DNA of 64,000 bases. It comes from Phytophthora sp. 'mugwort' (Eukaryota; Oomycota; Peronosporomycetes; Peronosporales; Peronosporaceae). The position numbers and the translations under genes are program-made. Below the pieces are notes generated by a model that did no database searches, was not told the origin of the DNA, and saw nothing but the letters and a program-made list of their open reading frames with translations. Shown in pieces: positions 21,676 through 31,892 of the stretch (its first letter is position 1; each line of letters starts with the position of its first letter). The stretch lies in NCBI GenBank assembly GCA_033558025.1, contig JAUCEF010000017.1, forward strand, positions 2,294,001-2,358,000, in the 5' to 3' direction.

Positions 21676-24144
21676 GACGGGATGCTCTAGCACTTAAGTA
21701 CTCTGTTGTCGACAAGGTAGACGCTTCGGGTTGTATTTGCCCGGTGGAGACTCGTCCGGGTTTGCACGCATAGAAGACAGTCGTATGACTGTAGAAAACT
21801 TTATTTGTCTTGCTATCCAGCAAACGATACCCACGTTGCTCTCTGCAATAGCCAACAAATATCGCTTCCCGAGTTTTAGCGTCCATCTTTTTCCCTTTCA
21901 ACTTTGTCGACATAAGCCACGATAGCACACCCAAATGTCCTCAGCCGTGAGTATTCTGGGGTCTTTCGATACCACACAGCATGCGGCACTTGCATGCCTC
22001 TCGTGGAGTTCGGTACAATGTTAGCGCAGTATGCGGCCGTCACAGCGGCCTCTGCCCACAGCTGCTGCGATAGTTGAAAATGCGCTAATAGGCAACGCAT
22101 TTTTTTCGTAACAGTCCTTATCATCAGGTCAGCTACGCCATTTTGCTCAGGTGTGTGCTTCAGAGTGAGCGGACACTCCATTCCGTACTTCTGTTTGCAG
22201 CGTCTGCCAAGTGAAGTCAACTCCAGCGCGTTATCGCATCGCAGCTTCTTCATGCGCATCTTCAGTTGAGTTTTATTTGTTCATATAGTAACTCAAACTT
22301 AGCATAGACCTCGGAGCGCTCCTCCATCAGAAATAACGTCAAACCGACTTGCTTCATCAATGAGCACAGCAAAATAACGTTTGTTTGAGTATGACGCCAC
22401 AGCATACGGCCCCCATACATCTAGATGCGTAAATTCACCGACTAGCCACTCGTGACCAGATAGGCTACTGACTGAGTGAAAACGTTTTCGCGACAGCTTT
22501 CCCTTTATACAAGATTCACAGTGAAAATTTTCATCCACGCGCAAATCCATATTAGTTAGTGGCCATTCCGCATGTCAAAATAGTGCGTTGAACGAACACA
22601 TTTCGCCCTGGGTGCCCCAGTCTCGCATGCCACAGCTCCCCGCATTGTTCTTCGGCAGACATTGTCACCATTGCGGAATCTAGTGGACTTTGCAACTCGA
22701 GGTGGTAGAGGTTAGTCTCATAACGCGTGCAGTCGATTTTTTTAGGCAGCCTTCACCACGGCAAAATTATCATCATCGAAGTGAACTCGTACTCATTGGT
22801 CTGGTGGCAATGTCTTTTGTGTCTGCCTTTGCACTGAGAACAAACTGCACTGAAGCTCTGGTACATAACCTGTTTCATGTACCAACAGCGTGTACACACA
22901 GCGCGATATATTCAATACCTTTCGTACAGTACCTACTCCAGCCACGTTCAACCAGTTCTCGCCACCAACTCTCGCCATTGAACTCAAAGGTGTGAACAAG
23001 ATAAAATCAATTTTTTGGTTTGTGAGATGGTTTGTGGAACCAGAATCCAAGTACCATCTATCACGAGCCAAGTCTTCCACGATCCGTTGAAGCAGATCAC
23101 GAGCAACATAAGCTTCATCACTTTCTTCAATAAATAATTGCCCTGCGAACTAGCGCCTTTGGCCCTATTGCTCATAGCGTGCAGCCCACTGCCTGTCTTG
23201 TTGCGCTTCCCAAATTGACTAGCACCTTGTACATCATTGGTGGTCGTTCGCCCAGGTGTGGGCATTCGCGCACTTGGTGTCCTTGTTCATTGAGTGAAAA
23301 TACTTCCACGACTGGGTTGCTGACCGCCATGGGCTTGTCCATGTCCATCTCCTCTTCCAGTACTTCCTCCACGGCCGCCAGATCCACGTCCACCAAATCC
23401 TCGGCCTCCAGAGAAAACACGTCCGCGTCCTCGTCCATATCCGCGTCCACGACCACGACCTTCACCCGACATTAAAGCCTTGTCCACATCCTCAGCTTTG
23501 CCGCCCTCCGCTCTTCGACCTTAGCGGCGATCATAGGCGACTTCTAGAGCATGCTCCAGCTGCTCATAATACGGGGGGTCGTTGGGGTCTTGTGGCGTGT
23601 GACTAGCGAAAAATGTTTCCACCACGTTATCATTCTCGCGTGGTAGTGATACTACCAGTAGTGCAAGTTTTTCATAATCATCCAATGGCTTTCCGAGTAC
23701 CGCAATGCGCTCCATGAGCCGGCGCACATCACCTAACTGGTCTGATACATTACTTTCGGGTCAAGGCGCAGCCGACGTAAATGGGTCATCTCTTCTGCGT
23801 ACTTAAAATACGTTTTGGCGACAAAGCGCTTCTTTAAGCGCTCCATAACTTGAAACGGGGTGGGCTCATATTTCACCGTTTTCATAATCATGTTCGTCAT
23901 CCCATCATACTGGATCTCCTTCACTCGGCGTCTCTTTCTTCCACGTTGCATGTTCATCAGACTCCTTGCTCTCGTCGGGTTCGGGTACCTCTTTCTCGCA
24001 ATAGTGCCATAGCTCCTTTCTCTCTAATTTCAAGGTCATCCGTTCCAGCCAGACATCAAAATCCTTCCCATCGGATGGTGGGTATTTGCTTTGTTTCTCC
24101 TCTTTCGTCTCCTTTCTATCGTTTGTGCTCATGATTCTCGACAA
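21676..24144 (-). pseudogene. Ty1/copia gag-protease-integrase, truncated before reverse transcriptase
   Basis: Reading right to left: gag (24144-23521) with [20 protein letters not shown]; an RG/GGR-rich nucleic-acid-binding stretch (23287-23487) with a degenerate zinc knuckle (LNEQGHQVREC, first cysteine lost); protease with WYLDSGSTNHLT (about 23050); GAG-pre-integrase with CESCIKGKLSRKRF (about 22510); and integrase with THLDVWGP, MKKLRCDNALEL, TPEQNGVADLM and the C-terminal GKKMDAKTREAIFVGYC. This order (integrase before reverse transcriptase) is diagnostic of copia. Reverse transcriptase, RNase H and the 3' LTR are missing. Several frameshifts exist. A matching 5' LTR lies immediately upstream at 24184-24538. 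Confidence 0.85.
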
Positions 24145-24183
24145 GCTATCCAGTCGCGCTTGGGCTCATAACCACTTGCGCCA

Positions 24184-24538
24184 TGTAAGTTGTTGCGCAG
24201 ATCAGATAGCTGTAGTCACTGCGAAGTGACAATAAGAAGAAGATGGTTAGTAAGAAGAAGACGGTTGGGCTGCTGCACAGCAGAGCGTGTATTGGAGAAA
24301 ATCGTGGTGTGGCTTGCTACGCTCTGGTGCCTGCTTGTCACCTGTTTCTCCTTCTCTCACCTTTCCCATACACTCAGTTAGCAAAACCCATAAGGGACAA
24401 AAACCAGTGGCATAAACCCAGCGGGACCAAAAGCTCACTCTTCTCCAAGTGCGTTAACCTGGCATCCAGTACATCGCAACAGAACCAACAGCACCGACGC
24501 TTACCAACATCTCACCAAAAGCTAACCAATTAATTACA
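24184..24538 (-). repeat. 5' LTR of the copia element (single copy)
   Basis: On the minus strand this 355-bp stretch begins TGTAATTAATT and ends CAACTTACA. That gives the TG…CA ends and short inverted ends (TGTAA/TTACA) usual for an LTR. The next bases on the minus strand, TGGCGCAAGTGG, start with the TGG expected of a primer-binding site, and gag opens about 40 bases later. No second LTR is found because the 3' half of the element is missing. Confidence 0.6.
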
Positions 24539-24639
24539 GAAGTTACTGAACGACATAGGAAAAAAGTGGATTGGAGTTTCTCGGGGCCCCCACTGGTTAA
24601 AGGAATGAGTAAGGAATAGACAAAGCGGGTTCAAAGCAA

Positions 24640-25798
24640 AAAAGATCTAGCGCAGCTCTCAAAGTTGCTGCTAGATTTCTGGCGGCGAGATCTCCAAAAA
24701 GGTCGGGTTAATGACGTGCTGGGCCGCTTGATGGCCCGTACAGCATGTTCAACGCGAAAGATATGGCCGACGCTCTCGCACGGCCAAGTGTTGAGGTGGC
24801 CGGGATTGTGTCGGTCAGACCCTTCAACACTGGCCACGAAGTTCCAGTGATAAAGAAAATCACACAGATGGATAAGGTGACGGAGGGAATTGAAACCATC
24901 AATAGCGCGCAGGCCATCGACCTCCTTGCGTATTGGCCTGGCTACGGTTGTGCCCCGTTCGACCAACTCGACGCAATGGCTAGCATCGAAGCACGGCTTC
25001 ACTTCACGATAGTTATGCGCACGATGAAGTGGATAGACGGCGTCAAATGGAATGTTGGGGACCTTCGAGCACCCTTCCAGGATACGAAGAGCGTCACTAA
25101 GGTGCATTCCGCGCACACAATTACACCATATATGTACTGACAGCTAACCAAACGTATTTGTGGTGACTCATAGAACGAGTACAAAGGTTACGTTGAGACT
25201 TTAAATCTGGGGGCGAATCGGGTGCCTGGAGAGTTGGTGAATGGACATCAACTTCTGGATTTTCGAGAAAGTCAGTGGTTTCACACCACGCCAATGCTAG
25301 TTTCGATGCTCAGGTTTCGAGACGATTTTCTGGGCGTGGGAATTATCAGCCCCAGCTATCATGCATTCGCCTTACCAGAGCAAAAGAGACGAGTCGCTGG
25401 AGGTTTCAGCGAGAGTCATCAGGAGAACAAGCGCGTCATCGGTGTATTGAAAGTGGATTCCTTTGGTTGTCATTTCTTATCGATAGGAAAGCAACGGTTT
25501 GTTTCATGTTTGATCCACTTCAAAAATACAATAACTACAAAACGATTTAGAAGAGTATGCGGACAATTATCGAGGGGATCCTAGGAGTGGAAGGCGACCT
25601 ATTGTACAAGAAGGCTGAGTGGCGCATCCAACAAGATGGCAGCTTTTGTGGCATCTGGTGTCTCGCAGTTCTGAAAATACAGCTTACAAATGGTTTGTGG
25701 GATGACAGCTTTTACCGACTACTTCCTTATCTGCGCATGCGCGATCTGTACAAGGCATTAGCTTTCATCGGAAAAGAGGCGGGCTCCTTCAGCTGTTA
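24640..25798 (+). pseudogene. Ulp1-like cysteine protease (C48) gene, frameshifted
   Basis: The C-terminal frame (25557-25799) reads IIEGILGVEGDLLYKKAEW and then IQQDGSFCGIWCLAVL, matching the Q-x-D-G-x-x-C-G catalytic-cysteine motif of Ulp1/SENP proteases (Cys codon at 25647). Just upstream in another frame is KATVCFMFDPLQKYNNYKT, carrying the catalytic aspartate block. Before that is VIGVLKVDSFGCHF, where the usual His-Trp is altered. The N-terminal part (24640-25140) is open, reading MADALARPSVEVAGIVSVRP, and I do not recognise it. At least two frameshifts separate the protease blocks. In oomycetes such Ulp1-like genes are often carried by transposons, so host origin is doubtful. Confidence 0.6.
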
Positions 25799-25799
25799 A

Positions 25800-26224
25800 C
25801 TTTAATTTCAATACACGTTAGTTTTATTTCGGTCGGATTTCGATGTTACTAAAAACGATAGCGAAACTTCAGGTTGCGCTCACAGGAATACGACAAGTCC
25901 CACGATTCCCAAATACATCGAGACGTCACGAAAAGACTGACGCATGAATGGTGTATATTTCACACACCATTCGAAGATAAAGTATATATACCCTACATGA
26001 TGGGTAAAAACATGTGCTCATCTGGTATCAGTCATCCAGTGACATTGCTCGAGCACTATGAATGGTCAAATAATGTCTGCCCAAATTCGTTGGTAGCAAC
26101 ATCGTCCATTGTAGCTGCTATGCGTTCTCAAAGGAGACCCTATTTTTGGTTAATTATGTGCAGTCTAGATATTTTCGTCAAAAGCACGGGTAGAATTCCC
26201 CTTTGCCGCTTCAAAATGGCAAAG
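25800..26224. other. No gene seen
   Basis: A plus-strand frame crosses this region (25874-26395), but its last quarter is the dispersed repeat read backwards and the rest shows no domain. Confidence 0.35.
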
Positions 26225-26459
26225 CCGCTACAAATTCCTATATGTTTGGCTGCAGTAAACTTGTCTGGAGATAGATTTGGTATGCCCCGTCCGGCGAGAC
26301 ACCAATCTGTCTCCCAGTGTCCTGTCAGAATCTATAAAACCAGCAGGATAGTCAAAAACGTTCGGTACCCTTCGCGCGGAAATCGCCAAAGCTAACGGTG
26401 AGCTATGGCTCGACTGCCGCAGTGAATAATGAATTCGCGATAAACTGGCCAGGTACCTT
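26225..26459 (-). repeat. Dispersed repeat, copy B (inverted relative to copy A)
   Basis: Reverse-complement match to 13476-13701 with about 10-15% divergence by eye and a roughly 20-base insertion after the shared gtacctggccagttta. It marks the last repeat before the gene-dense island. Confidence 0.65.
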
Positions 26460-26647
26460 TCGACAACGTTAACTTGTTCGCATCCGACTGCATTGGCGTG
26501 TATTCATGTGTGCTATTACATCGGCAACGCTTTGAATACTTTTAGCTAAAAAGGCGGGTTGGTATGGTCGATGAAAAGGCGAGGCAGCTTTTTTGCCGCC
26601 TTACCTAGTGTCTTCCATGCCTTCTATCTTGGCAGGCAGCATTCATC

Positions 26648-27349
26648 TTACTTCACTTGATCAATTTCTGCCACCTCGGTCGGCTCGTCACTCATAGGCC
26701 GGTCCGCAAACCGCACGCCAAGGTCGATCTCCTCGTCACCTCTTGATATATCTCCAAAAAAGCTGGCAATGTACTTCCCCTCCGGCGCTTCCACTGCCTT
26801 GCACAACTCACCATGTTTCACGCCACCAAACCGTACCGACGTCCTGAAATTCGTCACGAACTGAATCGCGTGGATCTCCCGCCGCACGCGGAATAAGTGC
26901 ACCTTGGTGATGAGCTCGTCCTTCTTTAGCTCAAAAATCTGCATCCCGGTGGCCGCTTTCTCCTCTGGCAAATAGTAGCCCTCCACCTTGACCACCACTC
27001 CGTCCAACTGGTCGATGCCCACACGAAGCATCTTGAAGTCCAGAGCAAGGGGCTCATGCCCCCACTTGTGCTTGGACCTCACCTTCCCCGTGGACTTGTA
27101 CATGACAGGCTTGGCGTCGTCATCGAGGACCACCGATCCATCGGTGGACACGGCGTCGTCCTCCTCCTTGTCCGAGTCCGTGTCTCCAATGGCGTCCTCG
27201 TGGAACAGAATCTCGGGCGTCTTGTCCTCGAGCAGCGCCGTGTGGATACTGTCGCGCGGCAATCCGTCCGCGTCCAACAGCGGCAGCGTGTCGTCATGGT
27301 GCGATTCGACCGCTGCCGCCTGAGCCTTGCGCTGCTCCATACGCGCCAT
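26648..27349 (-). CDS. Possible jacalin-like lectin-domain protein
   Basis: Encodes 233 residues. Residues 1-60 are Gln/Ala- and acid-rich. Residues about 105-220 form a beta-rich domain with REIHAIQFVTN, then SVRFGG, then EAPEGKYIASFFGDIS and EIDLGVRF. This matches the jacalin pattern I-x-x-(I/L)-x-F-x-T-N…F-G…P-G-x-x-I-x-x-F-x-G…I-D-x-L-G. Jacalin domains usually bind mannose or galactose; the ligand here is unknown, and binding-loop residues are not clear. No signal peptide is seen, so it is presumably cytoplasmic or nuclear. The first ATG is at 27349. The frame stays open further upstream and a 3' splice site (ttttacag) lies at 27369, so a small upstream exon is possible, but I found no ATG for it. 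It diverges from the gene at 27541. Confidence 0.6.
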   Translation of the reverse strand: MARMEQRKAQAAAVESHHDDTLPLLDADGLPRDSIHTALLEDKTPEILFHEDAIGDTDSDKEEDDAVSTDGSVVLDDDAKPVMYKSTGKVRSKHKWGHEPLALDFKMLRVGIDQLDGVVVKVEGYYLPEEKAATGMQIFELKKDELITKVHLFRVRREIHAIQFVTNFRTSVRFGGVKHGELCKAVEAPEGKYIASFFGDISRGDEEIDLGVRFADRPMSDEPTEVAEIDQVK

Positions 27350-27540
27350 GCTCTCCTTTTGTTGCTTGCTGTAAAATGTGGAAATATATGCCCAGCATGA
27401 AGCCGTCGTTCATCTTGTCGTGCGGATAAGAGCAGGGCATCTGCTTTCAATTGCTCCACTAAGTACTCTCTCTGGACCCATTTGTGATTTGCCAAAGATT
27501 TTGTACTTCACAAAATTGGCGGCAACTAAAAGTTAACAGC

Positions 27541-28914
27541 ATGGATGACACCGCGGAGCAGACGGCCTCTGCGCCGCACAAGCAGCAGTTCGCTGCTCTC
27601 TACATGGCCAAGCTGCTAGCCAAGCTGCACGAGAGCGATAAGACGTCGGAAACTGCCGCCGCAGAGCTTCAGAACTCGCTGGTATTTTAATTACACTCAA
27701 CTTTTCGGTCATGTGGACAACTTTTGATGAGATGGGTGTCATGACAGAGGAAACTGCACGCGTTGCAGCAGGAGTTCGTGACCAAGCAGGCCAAGCAGAA
27801 CTTAGTCGACCGACTGGCGCAGGCGGAAACGCTGGAGGATCTGCAGAAGGCGGCAGTGGCCAGGAAGGCGCAGGTGGAGGCCGGCTATGACCAGGAGAAG
27901 AAGCAGTTGCAGGCCGCGGTTCAGGAGCGCGGAGAGGCTCTTCAGTTGCTGGAAAGGCTGGGCGATGAGGTGGAGAATGAGAAGCACAAGGTGGTGGAAC
28001 ATGAGCGCACGAGGGGGGCACACGAGAGCGAACTGGGCCATCTTGAAGAGATGTGGAAGGAAATTCAGAAGAGGAACGCGCACCGCAAGGCCGCGGTGCA
28101 GGTGGCGACAGGGGTAATGATCACAGATGAGGAAGACTGTAGCCGTGTACTGGACCAGCAAACGCAGAGCATACAGGAAATGCACCAGAAGCAGAAGCAG
28201 CTCCAGGTGGGTGAGGGTGGTGCAGTTTTAGACGCCTTGAAGGCGTGGACTAAGCTTGGGCACTATCGGTTGGTTGATATTCGCAGGGCGAGAAGATTGA
28301 TATCAGCACTCAGGTTAAAAGGACGAAGAAGACGATCGAGAACTTGTCGAAGCAGGTGCGTCTAGTTGCATTGGATTGGATAGTCGACTTTTATGATGCT
28401 TAGCTTCAAAGCTGCTGGGTTTATCAGAACGACATGAGGAGTAAGGACGCCGAGGTGAAGCAGCGAGAACAGGACTACATGACGCTTCAACAAATGAAGC
28501 AATGGTATGTTGAGCACTGCGGAGTTTGGCGCGGCTTCTGTCTTTTAACTGCCGCTTTCTGTTTCGTTCGCAGGTACGATCATGTCAGGAACATCCAGGA
28601 ATCCCTGTCCGGAATGGAGATTACGAACGTCACTGACGATTACCTCGAAGTCCGAGTTCTGAAGTCGCATTCAGTGCGCCTCTTTTGCGACCCTGAAACC
28701 ACACGGTTACTGCGAGCTCAGGTGAGTGGCTACAATGGTTGTGATTCTTTTAGCTGTCGATGTTTCAGGTTTCACTTACGACATCAAATGGCTGCAGTTT
28801 CTTTCCGCTGATGTGATCGCCACTGATCTTGTGGAGGTTGCCGTGCGCGACAACAACGTTCAGTATTTGTTATGCGAGTACCGCGAACGTGTGCGCGAGC
28901 AGCTGTCACTGTGA
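27541..28914 (+). CDS. Coiled-coil protein, possible kinetochore-type RWD C terminus (6 exons)
   Basis: Joining exons 27541-27681, 27748-28206, 28287-28355, 28404-28504, 28574-28721 and 28798-28914 gives 344 residues with no stop and GT-AG introns of 66, 80, 48, 69 and 76 nt. Residues about 30-255 are almost continuous charged heptads (for example KQAKQNLVDRLAQAETLEDL), a long coiled coil. The last 80 residues form a compact alpha/beta domain (SGMEITNVTDDYLEVRVL, then DPETTRLLRA, then DLVEVAVRDNNVQYLLCEYR). Coiled coil plus a small C-terminal domain of this kind is the layout of kinetochore subunits such as Spc24/Spc25, Kre28/Sos7 and Knl1 partners. The resemblance is structural and weak. The last acceptor (28797) was chosen because it alone keeps the frame. 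Confidence 0.68.
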
Positions 28915-28997
28915 GGTTGGTAAACGAAGCTCTTCGTCGGGTAAACACTTGCCATTTTAAACAGCTACCAAACGCTCGTCATGCAAGACCCCCCCCC

Positions 28998-30062
28998 CTA
29001 TTTAGGGAACAGCTCGTTTACCTGAGCTTCTGGGAGACCTGCGTCCAGCAGTTTCTTTCGAGCAAGCGCACGGTCGATGGTGAGATTCAGCTTGGCCGCT
29101 TCAACTTCGTAACGCAGCTTCTCACACTCGAGCTTGTTGCGCTCCTCCTCCATGCAGAACCGCTTGCGTTCGCGCTCTTCGCGCACCGCCTCCGCCAGCA
29201 TGCGCTGTGTGCTCTCCAGCGCTGCGGGGTTCGCCCACGTTCCCGCCAACCCAGCAGTCGAAATAGCAGCTGTCGGCGCAATCGGAACTGCACTACTCCT
29301 AGGCGTCGACGTCGCAGCACTCGCAGCTGACGCATTGGCAGACACCGTTGTCGCAGGCCCCATTATGTTATCAAGAACCAGCCTCTGTTCCTCCATTGTC
29401 TCGACAGCAAACGTCTTAGGCTCCACGTCCTGCGATTCCTCCTCCTCCCCTGGCAGTTTGCGCTTCCTAATGGGCACCGGATACGTTACTGTCCTCTGAT
29501 ACGAGCGTCTCTGTCGGAGTCCCTTGTCCTCATCCAGTCCGAACACGTCGTTAAGTGTGTGGTAGTAGCGGCACATACGCAGAACATGGGCTTCCGCCGG
29601 ACCATGAGGGCCTTCTATCACGATAGCCCCAATATCCTCGCCGTGTTCGTCCGCCGCACGACGGAACGTGTACGGATCGTAGTTGTTCTCCTTGAGCCAA
29701 TTGCGCGCGGCGTCGAAGCTCCGCTCCAGCTCGCTGATCTGCGTGCGTATGTTGGCGTTCTCCCGATGATGGATACCATGCTGCCGCATGGTAATCTTGA
29801 TCTCAGAGCACAGCGCCTCGCGCGTCTCGCCTGTCTGTGTCTTGCCATCGCGCCATCGCGCGTAGTTGCCCGGCGCCGTAAGCCAGTCTAGCAGGACGGC
29901 GATGGACGTCTTGCCGCCGCGTGTGGCGTTGTCACTGTCCCAGAGCACGCGCTGGCGCCGCGTCGGGCCGCCGCTTGACGAGCTGCGCGCGTTGCCAGTC
30001 TGGAGCAGCACGCGCGGAACGCCGGACGGTGTTGAAGCTGGCGATGACGCTCCCGAGCTCAT
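28998..30062 (-). CDS. Expanded-family protein with possible trihelix/Myb-like DNA-binding domain
   Basis: A single-exon gene of 354 residues. Residues 35-170 contain TSIAVLLDWLTAPGNYARW, then MRQHGIHHRENANIRTQISE and DAARNWLKEN. This is a three-helix Trp-spaced module resembling trihelix or SANT-type DNA-binding domains that occur in multi-copy families of oomycetes and rust fungi. A proline/basic linker (PIRKRKLPGEEEE) resembles a nuclear localisation signal. An Ala/Thr/Ser-rich disordered stretch follows (residues 235-280), then a charged C-terminal coiled coil (REERERKRFCMEEERNKLEC). Its stop lies 84 bases from the stop of the convergent gene at 28914. Whether it is a host regulator or a domesticated transposon-linked protein cannot be told from sequence alone. 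Confidence 0.62.
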   Translation of the reverse strand: MSSGASSPASTPSGVPRVLLQTGNARSSSSGGPTRRQRVLWDSDNATRGGKTSIAVLLDWLTAPGNYARWRDGKTQTGETREALCSEIKITMRQHGIHHRENANIRTQISELERSFDAARNWLKENNYDPYTFRRAADEHGEDIGAIVIEGPHGPAEAHVLRMCRYYHTLNDVFGLDEDKGLRQRRSYQRTVTYPVPIRKRKLPGEEEESQDVEPKTFAVETMEEQRLVLDNIMGPATTVSANASAASAATSTPRSSAVPIAPTAAISTAGLAGTWANPAALESTQRMLAEAVREERERKRFCMEEERNKLECEKLRYEVEAAKLNLTIDRALARKKLLDAGLPEAQVNELFPK

Positions 30063-30355
30063 TAATGATCGGTGTCTAGGTTAGGTTGGCTGGTCCTGGG
30101 CCGCGTGACTCAGAGAATGTATGGGAATCTAGAAAAACATTGACGCGGTTAAACTTTGATGTGATGTACATTAAGTTCTGTTCTAACACGTTTCATCTAT
30201 GTCACCGTTAAAATAAAAAGATAGTAATATGTATCTAATTATTTTAATTTTTGTTAATTTATACAATTTTTCGACAATTTTATAAAGGGTATTATCCAAT
30301 TCAACAGTTACGTTATCACGAAGAAGAACCTAGGTTCTCGTCGCTGCTGAATTCC

Positions 30356-31742
30356 ATGGCGTCCATGGAGGAGTTTGAGCGCGCGCAGGCCCAGGCTATG
30401 GAGCTGCTGATCCAGCAGTGCGTAGCAACCCAAGACGACTCGCTCTCCATGCCTGCAAGCGCCGCCAGCGCCCGAGAGAACGCTGCGGCCAACGCGACGA
30501 TATTGGCCCTGCTAGCGCAGACGTGCGCGGACGCCAACGCAGCGGTGCAGGAGCTGAGCGTGGAGGAGGTCGCCACCGGACTGGCCCGCGCCGTATCCGC
30601 CACGCAGGAAAGTTTACGCAGCGTGGGAAAGAATGTGGGCGCGATCCTGCAGGACCCGGAGCAGATGCGGGAGCTGTGCTACCACGTCAAGCAAGCGGAC
30701 GCGAAGGTGCTTGAGGCACTAAACAAGTCCCAGACGTTGCTGGAGGACGAACGTGTTGGTGACAAAAGGAATGGTGCATTGACAGTCAATACACATGCAG
30801 AGAACACGGCGCTGATTGTTGCACCTGACGAGGAGAATGTGCGCAATATGATGGTGTTCGCCGAGAACATGTGCACGACGATGGACCATGCATTGAGTAC
30901 AATTACCAAGGACGAGCTAGCACTAGCGGCACAGTTGTCGCTAAACATTGCACAGAAGCTGCTGGATGCAGGGCAGTCGCTGTTCACGTCGCTGGGGGAT
31001 GAGGAACGCAGAAAAATGCACGCTGGAGATCGAGGGGACCACATTACGATCGAAGAGCTGGAGAATGAGGACGAAGAGGAAATAGGTGCAAGTCAAGGTT
31101 CACGTGTGAAGGAAATCAACCGGCGAGATAGAGCGATGGATAGTGGACGACAGATGAAAAGAGCTGCGGTCTTGAGGACGTACGTGACGGAACTGTATAA
31201 CCGGATGCGTGAAGAAGCAGTGGAGCACCCATTCCTGGCTGGAGCACTCACTGCCGCAGGTTTGCCGTTTATTGGATTGGCAGTACGTCATCTGCTCTCC
31301 TTGCTCGCAGTAGTTTTTTGCTGGTGAATTAATCGTATTATGTATTGCTGTGGCTGTAGATACCTGTGGCAAGCATGGTCGCGCTGGCGCTGATGATAGA
31401 GAAGTATTACCCTGAACATGCGAAGTTGACACTGGAGCTCTGTTCCAACTTTATCCAGGTAAATGTCCGTCTTTTATGGTAAACCGCCTGAGCTAAGTCC
31501 CTAACTTTTGAGTGTTGTACGCTTAGATGTCGAAGCTGTGGTTTCTCTTGCTGAAGATTAGCGCTCGTCAGGTGAGCGTTGTGGCTACGGAATGCTTCAA
31601 GTCGTGGTACGAGTATGCGTCTACGAATGGCTTCATGGCTACGGGTCTGGAATTGGCGTCGACGGGATGCAGCCTTGGCTTTCTTGGTGTCGCGTACGTC
31701 TACCAAGTTGCCATCGGTTTCACCAAGCAAATTCTCCAGTAG
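30356..31742 (+). CDS. Helical membrane-associated protein of unknown function (3 exons)
   Basis: Exons 30356-31282, 31360-31458 and 31527-31742 join in phase 0 (introns of 77 and 68 nt) to give 413 residues. The first 300 residues are alanine-rich amphipathic helices (for example MEEFERAQAQAMELLIQQ, then an acidic IEELENEDEEEI). Residues about 290-325 are hydrophobic and cross the first splice junction (AGALTAAGLPFIGLA joined to IPVASMVALALMI), a likely transmembrane hairpin. A second hydrophobic segment lies near the C terminus (GFLGVAYVYQVAIGF). I do not recognise a family. The frame opens upstream of 30356, but the ATG with MASMEEFE is the first reasonable start after an AT-rich leader. 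Confidence 0.7.
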
Positions 31743-31768
31743 TGTAGATAGGTGAGGTCAGTGGCACA

Positions 31769-31776
31769 CCACTTTT
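31769..31776 (+). promoter_or_regulatory. Initiator-like element
   Basis: CCACTTTT followed by a pyrimidine-rich stretch fits the oomycete initiator consensus YCAYTYY. It lies about 117 bases before the ATG at 31893 and 27 bases after the stop of the preceding gene. Confidence 0.35.
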
Positions 31777-31892
31777 GTTTTCTTAGTCCTGACAGACAAT
31801 CATTTTGGGCAACAAGGTCTCCCGTTATTTTTATCAGCCAAGTCTTGCATCGCTGTTTGCTAACGTCGCTAGTCATTGAACATCCGAGCACC

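Noticed and set aside
25874..26395. 173-codon plus-strand frame
   Set aside because: Its C-terminal third is the dispersed repeat read in one direction; the homologous copy at 13.5 kb is non-coding, and the rest shows no domain.
27369..27495. Upstream exon for the jacalin-like gene (donor at 27466, acceptor at 27369)
   Set aside because: The splice signals are acceptable, but the upstream frame has no ATG before a stop, so the ATG at 27349 was kept.
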